The notes: a model not told the origin generated them from the letters alone. Positions 18,690 through 26,929 are shown, numbered from the stretch's first letter. The stretch is 64,000 nucleotides of DNA from Pseudobdellovibrionaceae bacterium (GCA_002722705.1 PBMP01000006.1:24668-88667); one strand, 5' to 3'. Translations and numbers: made by a program.

Positions 18690-20735
18690 CTAAGGGGTCG
18701 GTTGAATTCCACAGAGTGGAAAAACACCGTCGTTAGAGCCTGTGGCTCCATCGGTGACCCCGATTTCTCCTTTAATCAATTCGTAGTTTACTTTCATTTT
18801 AATATCATCAAGATCTGAACAGTCGACTTGTGCATCATTTGAATCACAGTCCCTTGCTCTTTTGTAAGTAAATGGAGTAAATGGACCCCAGGTATTGATA
18901 TTTCCTGGGACTCGTTGTTCCATATCGTTGAGCATAACTGTTTCCGGTGAAGTAACTAAAAGGTAATCTGGACGGTCTTCTGCATCGATCGGACTGGTAT
19001 AAATTTTACTGTTATCATCTTGGTGGGCAGCTGAAGAAGAGCCTGCACTTCCTGTTAAATTAAACGGAACAGATGCATCTGCGACGGCTCCAGATCCACC
19101 TACACGAACCCATGAGTCTGTTCCAGAAAGACAATTGGCAAGTGTACAATCTCCAGGGGCTGCCCCTGCAGGACCTCCGGTATTGTCAAGACGATTGGGG
19201 TTTACTGTTCCAAAGCTATGTCCTTCAAATCGAAAGCATGCGTTTTTTCCGGTCGAAGTTCCAATGACTCGGTCAACTAACATTCGGTCAGTCGTTCCAA
19301 GTTGACCAAATGTAATATCAGACATCATATCAAAACTAAAGTCAGCAAAAAGATCGTTTCCTGCGCCACCACCAACGGTTCCGTTGAGTTGATAGCGGCA
19401 TCCATTGGATCCATCTCCATTTTCTAAGTCACCTGCACCTGCATTATCACAGAAATTAGGTGCGCCAGGTTGCCCTTGTCCGGGTGTTCTACAGTCTTTA
19501 AATACAGGAAGTCCATATTCAGCGGTACTTCCAGCTTCAGGGTCCTCCCAGTTACCCGGATTACAAGCAATTGCTTTTGCGTAAGCGACATCGTCCGCTC
19601 CTGCTACGTAAGCTCTGGGTTGAAGTGCTGCTCTAAATGCCCAGACTTTGACCCAGTGGTAACCTATTGGAATTTGAACTTCATCAGAGTTTGGACAACG
19701 TTCACCGTCAGCCGTCGGAATGGATCTAGCGAGGTATCCTGGAGGCGCATACGTTCCTGCTGCTTGAACTCCTTGTGCGTTCGGGCTTTGACTTCGAATT
19801 CCTGGAGCAATGTAAGTATGAATCGGAAAACTAAAAAGTCCTGTTTTTGTTCTTGCTGCTAAGAAAGAGTTTCGGTCAAAAGGAGTGAGATCTGAAGGTG
19901 TGGGTCCATCAATGAGTTGAGGGGCGGGTCCAGCTGCTGCAATGGTTTGAGTGCTATCGTTGTAGAGTTTTACATCGACAGAAACCATTGATGCTACTGA
20001 AAAAACTCTTGGATTTCTCCACGGAAAAGTCATTGTTGATGAATTTAAGTTTCCGAATTCACATTCCCATGCTCCAAAGAATGCAGGGTTTGAGCCTGAT
20101 TGTTCTGCCATTGCAAAAATAGAAGAAGCTTTTGAAGCCGTATAAAAATTAAGAGGATAAGTCAGTGTATCTAGTTCTGACTGAAATGGATCGTAAACTG
20201 AGTTATCAAACATGTACGGCACAGTGACATAAGGTCGGCATTGATACCGCTTTACTTCACGGTAACTGCTTGCATCTGACAGATCAAGATCTCCATTGAG
20301 GGATTGATCAAAGGTGTAGTTGATATCGTTAGAGATCGCTCCGGTGGTAGTCACGACTACTCGGACGATAGTGGAAGTCGTTGTTGCTGGAATAATGGTA
20401 TAGGGGCAACGAATTAGGTTTTTCTCATTATAAGTAGTATCTACTTTTACTTTTTGATCATCATATTCGTATTCACACTGACATGTGCTTCCAGAGTCTG
20501 TTGATAAACAGAAACTTTCAAATTGATCATTTTGTCCAATAAGGTCAAAAGCAGCAGTAGGGTCGGTAGAGGATCTGACGACGTCTACCAAGGTGATTAC
20601 TGCATTAGCGCTATTTGTACTTGTAATTCCACTAAAGTCGGTAGACGAACTCCCTCCAGATGTAGTCTGAATGGAACGGTTAGTGCAACCGGAAACAATG
20701 ATGAGTGCAATAAGTGCGTACATCCCTTGTTTCAT
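18690..20735 (-). CDS. Large lipoprotein, paralog of its downstream neighbour (lipoprotein C)
   Basis: The frame is open further upstream, but the ATG at 20735 is chosen. It is preceded by GAGGGGGA and begins a lipoprotein signal MKQGMYALIALIIVSGC. That gives 681 residues. The mature protein is Ser/Thr/Gly-rich. It contains CQCEYEYDD, SYREVKRYQC, two regions rich in Asp/Gly/Asn with Cys pairs, PFTPFTYKRARDC and a C-terminal CGI. The shared motifs with lipoprotein D point to an old duplication. Its leader contains two G5 tracts and shares a sequence with the leader of the exported protein starting at 47332. No enzymatic domain is recognised; an adhesin or cell-surface structural role is a guess only. 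Confidence 0.8.
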   Translation of the reverse strand: MKQGMYALIALIIVSGCTNRSIQTTSGGSSSTDFSGITSTNSANAVITLVDVVRSSTDPTAAFDLIGQNDQFESFCLSTDSGSTCQCEYEYDDQKVKVDTTYNEKNLIRCPYTIIPATTTSTIVRVVVTTTGAISNDINYTFDQSLNGDLDLSDASSYREVKRYQCRPYVTVPYMFDNSVYDPFQSELDTLTYPLNFYTASKASSIFAMAEQSGSNPAFFGAWECEFGNLNSSTMTFPWRNPRVFSVASMVSVDVKLYNDSTQTIAAAGPAPQLIDGPTPSDLTPFDRNSFLAARTKTGLFSFPIHTYIAPGIRSQSPNAQGVQAAGTYAPPGYLARSIPTADGERCPNSDEVQIPIGYHWVKVWAFRAALQPRAYVAGADDVAYAKAIACNPGNWEDPEAGSTAEYGLPVFKDCRTPGQGQPGAPNFCDNAGAGDLENGDGSNGCRYQLNGTVGGGAGNDLFADFSFDMMSDITFGQLGTTDRMLVDRVIGTSTGKNACFRFEGHSFGTVNPNRLDNTGGPAGAAPGDCTLANCLSGTDSWVRVGGSGAVADASVPFNLTGSAGSSSAAHQDDNSKIYTSPIDAEDRPDYLLVTSPETVMLNDMEQRVPGNINTWGPFTPFTYKRARDCDSNDAQVDCSDLDDIKMKVNYELIKGEIGVTDGATGSNDGVFPLCGIQPTP

Positions 20736-20759
20736 TCGTCCCCCTCTTTGTCTTCCCCC
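20736..20759 (-). promoter_or_regulatory. G5-A double leader motif before lipoprotein C
   Basis: Read on the coding strand, GGGGGAAGACAAAGA is followed by GGGGGACGA and the ATG. The G5 tracts are at 20755-20759 and 20740-20744. The same pair (GGGGGAAGTCAAAAGAG, then GGGGGACTGG and ATG) precedes the exported protein at 47332. Only the proximal tract is at normal Shine-Dalgarno distance, so the distal copy is unexplained. Confidence 0.4.
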
Positions 20760-20867
20760 GAAGTCATGAGTATTAGCAGAAGGTACCCAGTTCCCCTTAA
20801 TACAGATGTTTAATTGCACTGCATGTGCCAATGCTGTTAAGTTTTTGATTTTAAATAAATTTAAAAA

Positions 20868-20987
20868 TGTCGAACTTTCAGACGGATGCCGAACTTTTTT
20901 ACGTTCTAAGGAGAAAAAAACAAAAGGCTTTACTAACGTATGAAAAACGTTTTGTTTTTTTCTTTTTATTTGATGATGTCGAACTTT
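20868..20987. repeat. Three direct copies of TGYCGAACTTT in the lipoprotein intergenic region
   Basis: TGTCGAACTTT at 20868-20878, TGCCGAACTTT at 20887-20897 and TGTCGAACTTT at 20977-20987 (plus strand). They are all in the 283-base gap between lipoproteins B and C. The first two start 19 bases apart and the third 90 bases further. The orientation is the same in all copies. Regulator binding sites for the C-D unit are the simplest explanation. I noticed no other copies elsewhere in the window, though I could not search exhaustively. Confidence 0.45.
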
Positions 20988-21018
20988 TAGTCGATGTCTC
21001 ATTCTTAAACACTTCCTC

Positions 21019-22089
21019 TTAGTTTTTCATCCGAAAAACGGATACCGAAGCAATGAGACCGGATCCTGAGTAGCGTTCAATTCGGATACGGTCTGCAGTC
21101 GGAAATTTTGATAAAGGGATATAGACTTGTCTTTCTTGTGGAGATCCTCCAGGAGGAGCAAGTGTTGCAAGTCTTTTAATATGTTTTGGGTAAGCTGTTT
21201 CATTTGAAAAGAATAAATAACGAGGCTGTGCTTTACTTTTTAGGTTAGCTTCCGTCATTCCTGTTTTAAAAAGATGAACGTCAAATCGAGCAGATTGTCG
21301 GTTTGAGAAAACATAGTCAGTTGCTCCAGTGAGATCTTCAGTGTCTTCATCTACAACTGGTCTTAAATTTTCAGTAGAAAAAGGGTAAAGCAAGACAGAA
21401 ATGAGAATATCTTCGGTACTATCAATTGCAGATCGATCTAGATCAATATCGATTCCTCCTGCAAGAAGTTTATTTACTTCAGGGTCAGGAAGATTTACTG
21501 GACCTTGTTCTACACAAAAATAATCTAAAAGAAGATAGTTTTGAAGTCGAGCAGTATTTCCCGGAGTGAGAAGAGGAAGGGTTCCATTGGAGTCTGGCCA
21601 ATAGCTCCACGCAGTGAGTCCATCTGCCTCAAAAAGAGGAGAATAAGTATCAAAGGAAGCACAAAAAGCAGGAGGAGGAACTGCACTGTCGTTCCCAAAA
21701 GAACAGTCTGATGCACTGTTGTTACTGGAGTCCATATTTGAATTAGTAATATCTACTGATACGTTTTTAACAAAACTTGGTTTGAGTGTAGAACCGTCAG
21801 TTGAATTTGAGTCTTCCGGAAAATACGTATCTTCTAGAGGGTATTTGTATCTTTTGACATCTCCTGCACATCCGTAGGCATTTGGATTATTAACACTAAA
21901 AATATCAGTTGAGGTGAGATTTACTCTAAAAGAAGAAAGAGAAGAAATTTGAGCAGTGATTTTTTGTTCACTTGTTTGTTCAGTTTCAGCGTCGCCATCG
22001 ATTTGACTAAAATCGCCCGCACATCCGCTTATGAGTATGAGAATACTCAAATGGAAAGTAAGAATGAGAGGGTTTAGTTTTAAAATCAA
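21019..22089 (-). CDS. Lipoprotein B, related to its upstream neighbour
   Basis: 356 residues. The TTG start at 22089 is supported by AAAGGAG five bases upstream. The signal is hydrophobic and ends LILISG before Cys23 (lipobox ISGC). The mature part is acidic and Ser/Asn/Asp-rich. The central DIDLDRSAIDSTEDILISV and the C-terminal QVYIPLSKFPTADRIRIERYSGSG...SVSVFRMKN correspond to stretches of lipoprotein A (NRDYISASENIMVAIEY and QQFFLPMASDSSLKYLHISRKTG...SVSFYKM). So A and B look paralogous. It is separated from A by only 10 bases and clearly cotranscribed. No known domain is recognised. The start codon, ribosome-binding site and surrounding bases resemble those of lipoprotein D. Confidence 0.8.
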   Translation of the reverse strand: MILKLNPLILTFHLSILILISGCAGDFSQIDGDAETEQTSEQKITAQISSLSSFRVNLTSTDIFSVNNPNAYGCAGDVKRYKYPLEDTYFPEDSNSTDGSTLKPSFVKNVSVDITNSNMDSSNNSASDCSFGNDSAVPPPAFCASFDTYSPLFEADGLTAWSYWPDSNGTLPLLTPGNTARLQNYLLLDYFCVEQGPVNLPDPEVNKLLAGGIDIDLDRSAIDSTEDILISVLLYPFSTENLRPVVDEDTEDLTGATDYVFSNRQSARFDVHLFKTGMTEANLKSKAQPRYLFFSNETAYPKHIKRLATLAPPGGSPQERQVYIPLSKFPTADRIRIERYSGSGLIASVSVFRMKN

Positions 22090-22099
22090 TGGTTCTCCT

Positions 22100-23230
22100 T
22101 TACATTTTGTAAAATGAAACTGAATAAAAAATCATGCCGTTACATCCAGGAGAGTTTCCTGAATTCAGAGCTGAGTCTTGGCAAGCAGTTCTAAAATTCA
22201 CGTTTACATTAGTGTTGTCATAAATATCAGCGGTATCTGGAACTCCTGTTTTTCTAGAAATATGGAGGTATTTTAAACTCGAATCAGAAGCCATAGGTAA
22301 AAAGAATTGTTGGGTTTGTAGTCCTGTCCGAACATCTCCTCCGAGATTAAAAGTTGCAGGAGGTACAAGCATCAAGAGGGGATTTGCTGCTGCGCTGTCG
22401 ATGTTTGATTTTAAATAAGCAAGCCAGCTAAAGGTAGAGCATCCTGATTGTGTGGCTGATAAAAAACCGGAAGTGAGGCATCCGTTTGGATTTGCAGCAG
22501 GAGCTTTTGCTTGAAAGGCGGCATATTCAATTGCAACCATGATGTTCTCAGAAGCGCTGATGTAGTCTCTGTTAAATTCAGTTCGAAGAAAAACTCCGTC
22601 GTTTAATGAAGTTCCTGTTCCGTCATTGATCGTCTCTGCTGGGTCAACACAGTCAACTTCAGAAACTCTGAGATAACCGGTAGGAGCAGAGCAATTGGTG
22701 TCAATGACTGAGGCGGTATCAAGGTCGTAGAAAGAGCAATTAGTGCCTGCAGATTCACTTGCTTGAGTGAATCTCATGCATTCGTCTTTGGTTGCACCTG
22801 TATTATTTGCTCCGCTGATTCCAATTTCAAATCGCTTAATCCATTTTGGCCAACTCGTTTGAGTATAGTAGTACGTACTTAAACTATCGTCATCATCTCC
22901 ACTGGCATAAACTGTGGATTTATCAGTAGCAAAAACTGTCGTTGCGGCATGACCGCTTCCATGACTGAGTGCTGTTCCGTTTGTGGGAGCAGTTTTAAAG
23001 CTTCCTGTATTAGAAGCAGCTGTGTTGGTCATCACAAAGCTCACTGCAGAAGGACCACTGTTTGCGGATGTAGTGCTGGTTGTTGAGGTATTGATGGTTG
23101 GAATAGAGCTGGTTGAAGATGTAAAAGCGGTCTCACGTGTACATGAAATCAAAGAACTTGCAAAAAGTAGTATGAGGACAAGCCACGCCCACCCTAAAGA
23201 CTTTGATTGTGCCCACAAACGTTCAAACAC
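22100..23230 (-). CDS. Lipoprotein A, first gene of the lipoprotein cluster
   Basis: The GTG at 23230 is chosen over the upstream in-frame start at 23269 because GGGGGA lies four bases before it. This gives 376 residues with a short N-terminal charged region, a hydrophobic segment (LGWAWLVLILLFASSLIS) and a lipobox Cys. The lipobox is LISC rather than the usual L-A/S-G-C, so processing is likely but slightly atypical. After a Ser/Thr-rich linker comes a region with several Cys pairs. The C-terminal half is shared with lipoprotein B. The upstream gap contains a 9-bp inverted repeat that may regulate the A-B unit. Function unknown; envelope location is inferred from the lipobox. Confidence 0.78.
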   Translation of the reverse strand: MFERLWAQSKSLGWAWLVLILLFASSLISCTRETAFTSSTSSIPTINTSTTSTTSANSGPSAVSFVMTNTAASNTGSFKTAPTNGTALSHGSGHAATTVFATDKSTVYASGDDDDSLSTYYYTQTSWPKWIKRFEIGISGANNTGATKDECMRFTQASESAGTNCSFYDLDTASVIDTNCSAPTGYLRVSEVDCVDPAETINDGTGTSLNDGVFLRTEFNRDYISASENIMVAIEYAAFQAKAPAANPNGCLTSGFLSATQSGCSTFSWLAYLKSNIDSAAANPLLMLVPPATFNLGGDVRTGLQTQQFFLPMASDSSLKYLHISRKTGVPDTADIYDNTNVNVNFRTACQDSALNSGNSPGCNGMIFYSVSFYKM

Positions 23231-23255
23231 AGTTTCCCCCAAAAGTAGAATTAGA

Positions 23256-23289
23256 CTTATTATTTGCAATAAATGTGCTGAATAATAAG
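23256..23289. repeat. Inverted repeat upstream of lipoprotein A
   Basis: CTTATTATT at 23256-23264 and its exact reverse complement AATAATAAG at 23281-23289, with 16 bases between, 26-59 bases before the GTG start. It is in the right place for an operator or a leader hairpin. Confidence 0.4.
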
Positions 23290-23627
23290 AGTAAATTCTA
23301 TAAGCTCTTTATATTGTTTAGCTTTTTGACAGAGGTGTTGATTCGTTCAACGCTTATTTTTAACTCTTTAAGATAAAAACAGCTTGTCTTCTAAGGGACT
23401 TATCGGTGTTATTGGAAAATTCTTTGACGAAAAAAAAGAAAGAAATAAGAGATGTTTATTCTGTTTGATTCTTTGAAATGAAGAGGTGTGTCTGTATGAA
23501 CCCATTATACTAAGAATTAGACAAAGTGACAAAAAAGGTCTGTCGGGTAGTTTTATTGATTCAGGATCATGGGGAAGCATCATGTATAACTCATTGAAAA
23601 TACTTCATTCCTTAATTATTTCCTCTA
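23290..23627. other. Intergenic stretch, no gene seen
   Basis: About 340 bases between the lipoprotein cluster and the AbiE operator. The short frames here have no ribosome-binding site or recognisable product. Promoters for the leftward lipoprotein operon should lie in this region, but none stands out. Confidence 0.5.
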
Positions 23628-23709
23628 TTAACTATGATTACTTCATAGTTAATGGTTGATGTTTTTGCGATTTAGTCCGAAAACTATGGTATAATCATAG
23701 TTAGTGGAG
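23628..23709 (+). promoter_or_regulatory. abiE promoter with two palindromic operators
   Basis: Operator 1 spans 23628-23652: TTAACTATGA, five bases, then TCATAGTTAA, a perfect palindrome with 10-bp arms. Operator 2 spans 23682-23702: AACTATGG, TATAA, TCATAGTT, the same site with one mismatch. The -10 hexamer TATAAT (23690-23695) sits inside operator 2, so binding there would block RNA polymerase. The transcript would begin about at 23702, leaving GGAG (23706-23709) as the ribosome-binding site six to seven bases before the ATG. AbiEi antitoxins are known to repress their own promoters through inverted repeats, and this layout fits that. Confidence 0.75.
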
Positions 23710-23714
23710 TAAAA

Positions 23715-24362
23715 ATGAGTGCAGATTTTCTAAATACAATTGAAAGTGATTTAAAAGTCTCTTTATTTACAGATGACGACCTTAAACTCGTTTTTCGAGA
23801 TAAACAGCCGTCTGCTATTTATAATTCTCTTACATACCATTTGAAAAAGAAAAACTTGGAAAGATACAAAAGGGGACTCTATTCGTTTTCCAAAAAGAAA
23901 AACGGAAATTTTGATTTTTCAAAGTTTAAATTGGCTAACAAATTAGTTCTTCATAGTTTTATTTCATTTGAGTCAGCACTATCTCATCACGGTTTAATTC
24001 CTGAAGCCGTTTATGAGGTAACTTCGGCATGTTTAACTAAAAATAAAGTTTTTGAAAACTCACTAGGTAGATTTAGTTTTTCTTATTCTCCTGTCGAGCC
24101 ATTTTATTTAGGAGTGGAAAAAGATGAAGTAACAAATGCAAAAATTGCAAACCCTATCAGAGCATTATTTGATCTCATTTATCTAAGAAGAAAACTCTAT
24201 AACCGTGTGGAGGATTTAGAAGGTGATTTTAGGATTGATTTAGAAGAATTAAAAAAAGTGTTAGATCATTTTGAGTCCAAAGAGATTTTAAATCTTGGAG
24301 AGCTTTATAAAAAGAAAACAACTCGAAATTTAGCGATGATTTTAGTGAGAGATTTAAAATGA
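23715..24362 (+). CDS. abiEi: AbiEi-type antitoxin / autorepressor
   Basis: 215 residues. The N-terminal ~75 residues form a winged-helix DNA-binding region (FTDDDLKLVFRDKQPSAIYNSLTYHLKKKNLERYKRGLYSF), as in AbiEi. The middle contains SFISFESALSHHGLIPEAVYEVTSACL, characteristic of the AbiEi C-terminal antitoxin domain. In type IV toxin-antitoxin systems AbiEi neutralises the toxin without binding it directly and represses the operon. The duplicated palindrome upstream is its likely binding site. Its stop overlaps the AbiEii start (ATGA). Base composition is AT-rich like the surroundings, so there is no strong sign of recent transfer, although such pairs are usually accessory genes. Confidence 0.85.
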   Translation: MSADFLNTIESDLKVSLFTDDDLKLVFRDKQPSAIYNSLTYHLKKKNLERYKRGLYSFSKKKNGNFDFSKFKLANKLVLHSFISFESALSHHGLIPEAVYEVTSACLTKNKVFENSLGRFSFSYSPVEPFYLGVEKDEVTNAKIANPIRALFDLIYLRRKLYNRVEDLEGDFRIDLEELKKVLDHFESKEILNLGELYKKKTTRNLAMILVRDLK

Positions 24363-25213
24363 AAGATATAATTCAAAATCGATTGAGCACCCATTATGAG
24401 TTAAATACAGCGGAAGACGAGTTAAATGCGTTAAAAGAAATCACTCAAGAAGTTGTCTTATATGCTCTTTACGAAGTCGGTTTTTTTGAAAAAGCATCTT
24501 TTCTGGGAGGTACATGTTTAAGAATTGTTCATTCATTAGATCGCTTTTCTGAAGATTTAGATTTTTCAACAAGAAAAGTTGATCCTAGTTTCAAGTTAGA
24601 TGAATATTTAGAAAAAGTAATGGATATTATGAATCCGTACGGTTATGGACTTACGATAGATGAAAAAGATCTTTCCGATAAAAGTGTTCAGTTAAGATTT
24701 CTAAAAGATGACTCTATAAAAAAAGTATTAACCTTTAAGCACAGGCAAGACGAAAGACAAAAAATCAAAATTAAAGTTGAAATTGATACAAATCCTCCAG
24801 AAGGAGCTATTGAAAAGACAGAGTTTATCGATTTCCCTGAAGATTTTCAAATATTAGCTTATGATCTTCCAAGCCTGATGTCTGGAAAAATTCACGCGTT
24901 ATTATGTAGGGAGTATGAAAAAGGAAGAGATTGGTATGATTATTCTTGGTATGTGAAGAATAATTGTTCTCCAAATCTAAAGTTATTAGAAAATACTTTA
25001 AAGCAACTTGGTCCCTGGAAGGGAAAGGATATTCGGGTTGATGAAAAGTTTTTAAAAGATGCGCTAGTTAAAAAAATAGACTCTTTAGATTGGGAAGACA
25101 TTAAAATGGATGTGAGAAAATTCTTGTCTCTAGAAAAAGCTCATTCGTTAGATATTTGGAGCTCTGAATTTTTTAAAAGCAAAGTGAAAAAGATGAATGT
25201 TGGTGATTTATAA
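24359..25213 (+). CDS. abiEii: AbiEii/AbiGii-type nucleotidyltransferase toxin (DUF1814)
   Basis: 284 residues. AbiEii toxins are nucleotidyltransferases of the polymerase-beta-like fold; the MenT relatives modify tRNA 3' ends, and the family gives abortive phage infection. The catalytic motifs are intact: GGTCLR at 50-55, then DRFSEDLDFS at 61-70 with the paired acidic residues (E65, D66, D68). Further on are KIKVEID and LMSGKIHALLCREYEKGRDWYDYSWY, the conserved DUF1814 segment with Lys and Arg/Asp. It is translationally coupled to the antitoxin by ATGA. All catalytic residues being present suggests a working system, not a relic. Confidence 0.88.
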   Translation: MKDIIQNRLSTHYELNTAEDELNALKEITQEVVLYALYEVGFFEKASFLGGTCLRIVHSLDRFSEDLDFSTRKVDPSFKLDEYLEKVMDIMNPYGYGLTIDEKDLSDKSVQLRFLKDDSIKKVLTFKHRQDERQKIKIKVEIDTNPPEGAIEKTEFIDFPEDFQILAYDLPSLMSGKIHALLCREYEKGRDWYDYSWYVKNNCSPNLKLLENTLKQLGPWKGKDIRVDEKFLKDALVKKIDSLDWEDIKMDVRKFLSLEKAHSLDIWSSEFFKSKVKKMNVGDL

Positions 25214-25256
25214 TCAAAAGAATTTTTCTTTTTTCTGAAAAATTGAGTCAAGATTA

Positions 25257-26663
25257 TTATTTATAATTGAAACACGTGCTCTTTAAATATCCATGCAGAC
25301 TGCTGTTGTCATTAAATAACTCGTCGTAGATTTTTATTCTTTTACACGCATAAGGAATGTTTTGGTTTTTCAGTAAGCCAATGATTAAGAGACGGTTTGC
25401 TACAAAATTATTCGGAGTCTTTTTCAAAATTTTTTCTGCAGATTCAATGCCTTTTTCAATTTGTCCTGATTTGATTTCTAAGGTGACTTTATTTAGGCAT
25501 GCTCGCCAATTGGATGGAAAGAGTGTGCATGCTAAATTAGACTTCTCATAATCGTACGGATAATTTGCTTCGTAGTACTTTGATAAAAAGAACAGGATCA
25601 TTCCAGTTGAAATGATTAAAAAAAGAGAAGTAGTGATCGCTTTAGAAATTCCTAAATTAAGACTGTAGGTTTTTTTAGATATTAAAGATAGTGTTAAGCC
25701 TAAAGCAATCGAAGTTAAGTAATTTGTATAGGCATTTTCTAGAGGAAATGCAGTGAGCGCTGAAGTTAAAATAAAAATTAATAGAGAGATTGAAAAAGCT
25801 TTTTTCTCTTTAGTAATAAATTCATTTTCTTGAGTTTTGATGAGAAGGAATAAAAGAGAGCTGATGAGAATAAGTAAAAGAATTGTTAAAAATATACCGT
25901 TTTCAGCTAAAACTTCAAGGTAACCGTTGTGAGGGGATCGAACAATGAGGTCTTCGTTAGATTCTGGATCATTAAATTTAGCGTGATGAAATGAAAGATA
26001 ACCAAATTCAAAATTTCCTGGACCAATTCCAAAAGCCCAATTTGATTTAAAAATCTCAAAAGTATTTTTCCATCGACCTAAACGAGTTGATTTATTTTTT
26101 TCTTTTGCCGTTGAAATTGGATCAGAAAGGCTTTTTGAATGACAGGACTTTTGAGAAAGGTAATTTCCAGTCAAATCTGTAAGAGGCTGGTAGTGAACGA
26201 GTTTTAACATTGAGAAAGAAAATAGCGTTAAAATCAGTATAGTTAATTTTTCTTTTTTTTCCCACTTTAAGAAAAAAATCGATAAACAACTCATTCCAAT
26301 ACATAAAAACGCAGTTCTACTAAATAAAAAATATAAATAGATCATTAAAAAAATAAGTAAAATTTTAAATAAATTTTTCTGAAGGTGAGAATATTTTTTT
26401 TTATTCTTTAAATAAGAGAGAAGTTGAATAATGAAAGACGAGCCCACGTATTCTGCGGTCATGTTTTGATAACCAAAAAGTGAGCTTGGAAATTCGTTTC
26501 CAACTAAGCTTGTAAAAGGATCAATACAAAAATTTTGGAGGACACCATAGATACATACTGGCAAGAGGCCATAGAGATTCATTTTTGATAGAAGAGTTAA
26601 GCTGTTGTTTTTATTTTTAAAAAAATTAAACGCAATGACAGTACTAGAAAAAAAACAATCCAA
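25257..26663 (-). CDS. O-antigen ligase-like membrane protein, main part (frameshifted from the N-terminal part)
   Basis: 468 residues when read from a TTG inside the overlapping N-terminal frame; the true start is probably that of the frame beginning at 26929. It contains ~8-9 membrane segments. A large periplasmic loop holds GIGPGNFEFGYLSFHHA and VRSPHNGYLEVLAENGIF, the conserved Wzy/WaaL-type (Wzy_C, PF04932) signature with an SPHNGYLEV-type His. The last ~110 residues look like two TPR-like helical hairpins (IEKGIESAEKILKKTPNNFVANRL). The likely role is ligation or polymerisation of a lipid-linked glycan on the periplasmic face. Joining to the upstream frame needs one extra T in a T8 tract (plus strand A8 at 26648-26655). 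No other glycan genes adjoin. Confidence 0.72.
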   Translation of the reverse strand: MDCFFSSTVIAFNFFKNKNNSLTLLSKMNLYGLLPVCIYGVLQNFCIDPFTSLVGNEFPSSLFGYQNMTAEYVGSSFIIQLLSYLKNKKKYSHLQKNLFKILLIFLMIYLYFLFSRTAFLCIGMSCLSIFFLKWEKKEKLTILILTLFSFSMLKLVHYQPLTDLTGNYLSQKSCHSKSLSDPISTAKEKNKSTRLGRWKNTFEIFKSNWAFGIGPGNFEFGYLSFHHAKFNDPESNEDLIVRSPHNGYLEVLAENGIFLTILLLILISSLLFLLIKTQENEFITKEKKAFSISLLIFILTSALTAFPLENAYTNYLTSIALGLTLSLISKKTYSLNLGISKAITTSLFLIISTGMILFFLSKYYEANYPYDYEKSNLACTLFPSNWRACLNKVTLEIKSGQIEKGIESAEKILKKTPNNFVANRLLIIGLLKNQNIPYACKRIKIYDELFNDNSSLHGYLKSTCFNYK

Positions 26664-26929
26664 TCGAGAAGTTGGTTTTCATAATTTCCCGGATTTAAAA
26701 ATAAACTAAAGAAATAGGTAATAATTACCGACAAAATGAGAAGGTTAATCTTTTTGATTTCTGGTAATTCAAGCTGTTTTCCTGAAAAAATAAAGGGGAT
26801 GAGGGCTAACGACACCGTCAGATCGTATGCAATCCATTTGGCGTGGGTGTATTGATCAATCAAAAAAGAGAACACCAGAATCGGGATTAGGATGAATCCA
26901 GTGACAGTGAGCGTTATTGGTGCTACCAT
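26597..26929 (-). CDS. N-terminal part of the O-antigen ligase-like protein, separated by a frameshift
   Basis: 110 residues with three to four membrane segments. It ends shortly after QLLDWIVFF, where the frame runs out of sense relative to the family. The next frame continues SSTVIAFNFFKNKNNSL, so the two overlap by 67 bases and together would make one protein of about 540 residues, a normal length for O-antigen ligase or polymerase. The junction is GTT TTT TTT, which is T-TTT-TTT in frame: a slippery site for -1 slippage, and also a homopolymer prone to replication slippage or sequencing error. The ATG at 26929 is the plausible true start. I cannot tell a pseudogene from phase variation or programmed frameshifting. 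Confidence 0.7.
   Translation of the reverse strand: MVAPITLTVTGFILIPILVFSFLIDQYTHAKWIAYDLTVSLALIPFIFSGKQLELPEIKKINLLILSVIITYFFSLFLNPGNYENQLLDWIVFFLVLSLRLIFLKIKTTA

Noticed and set aside
19470..19862. 130-codon open frame antisense to lipoprotein C
   Set aside because: Ser/Cys-rich translation explained by the opposite coding strand; no start signal.
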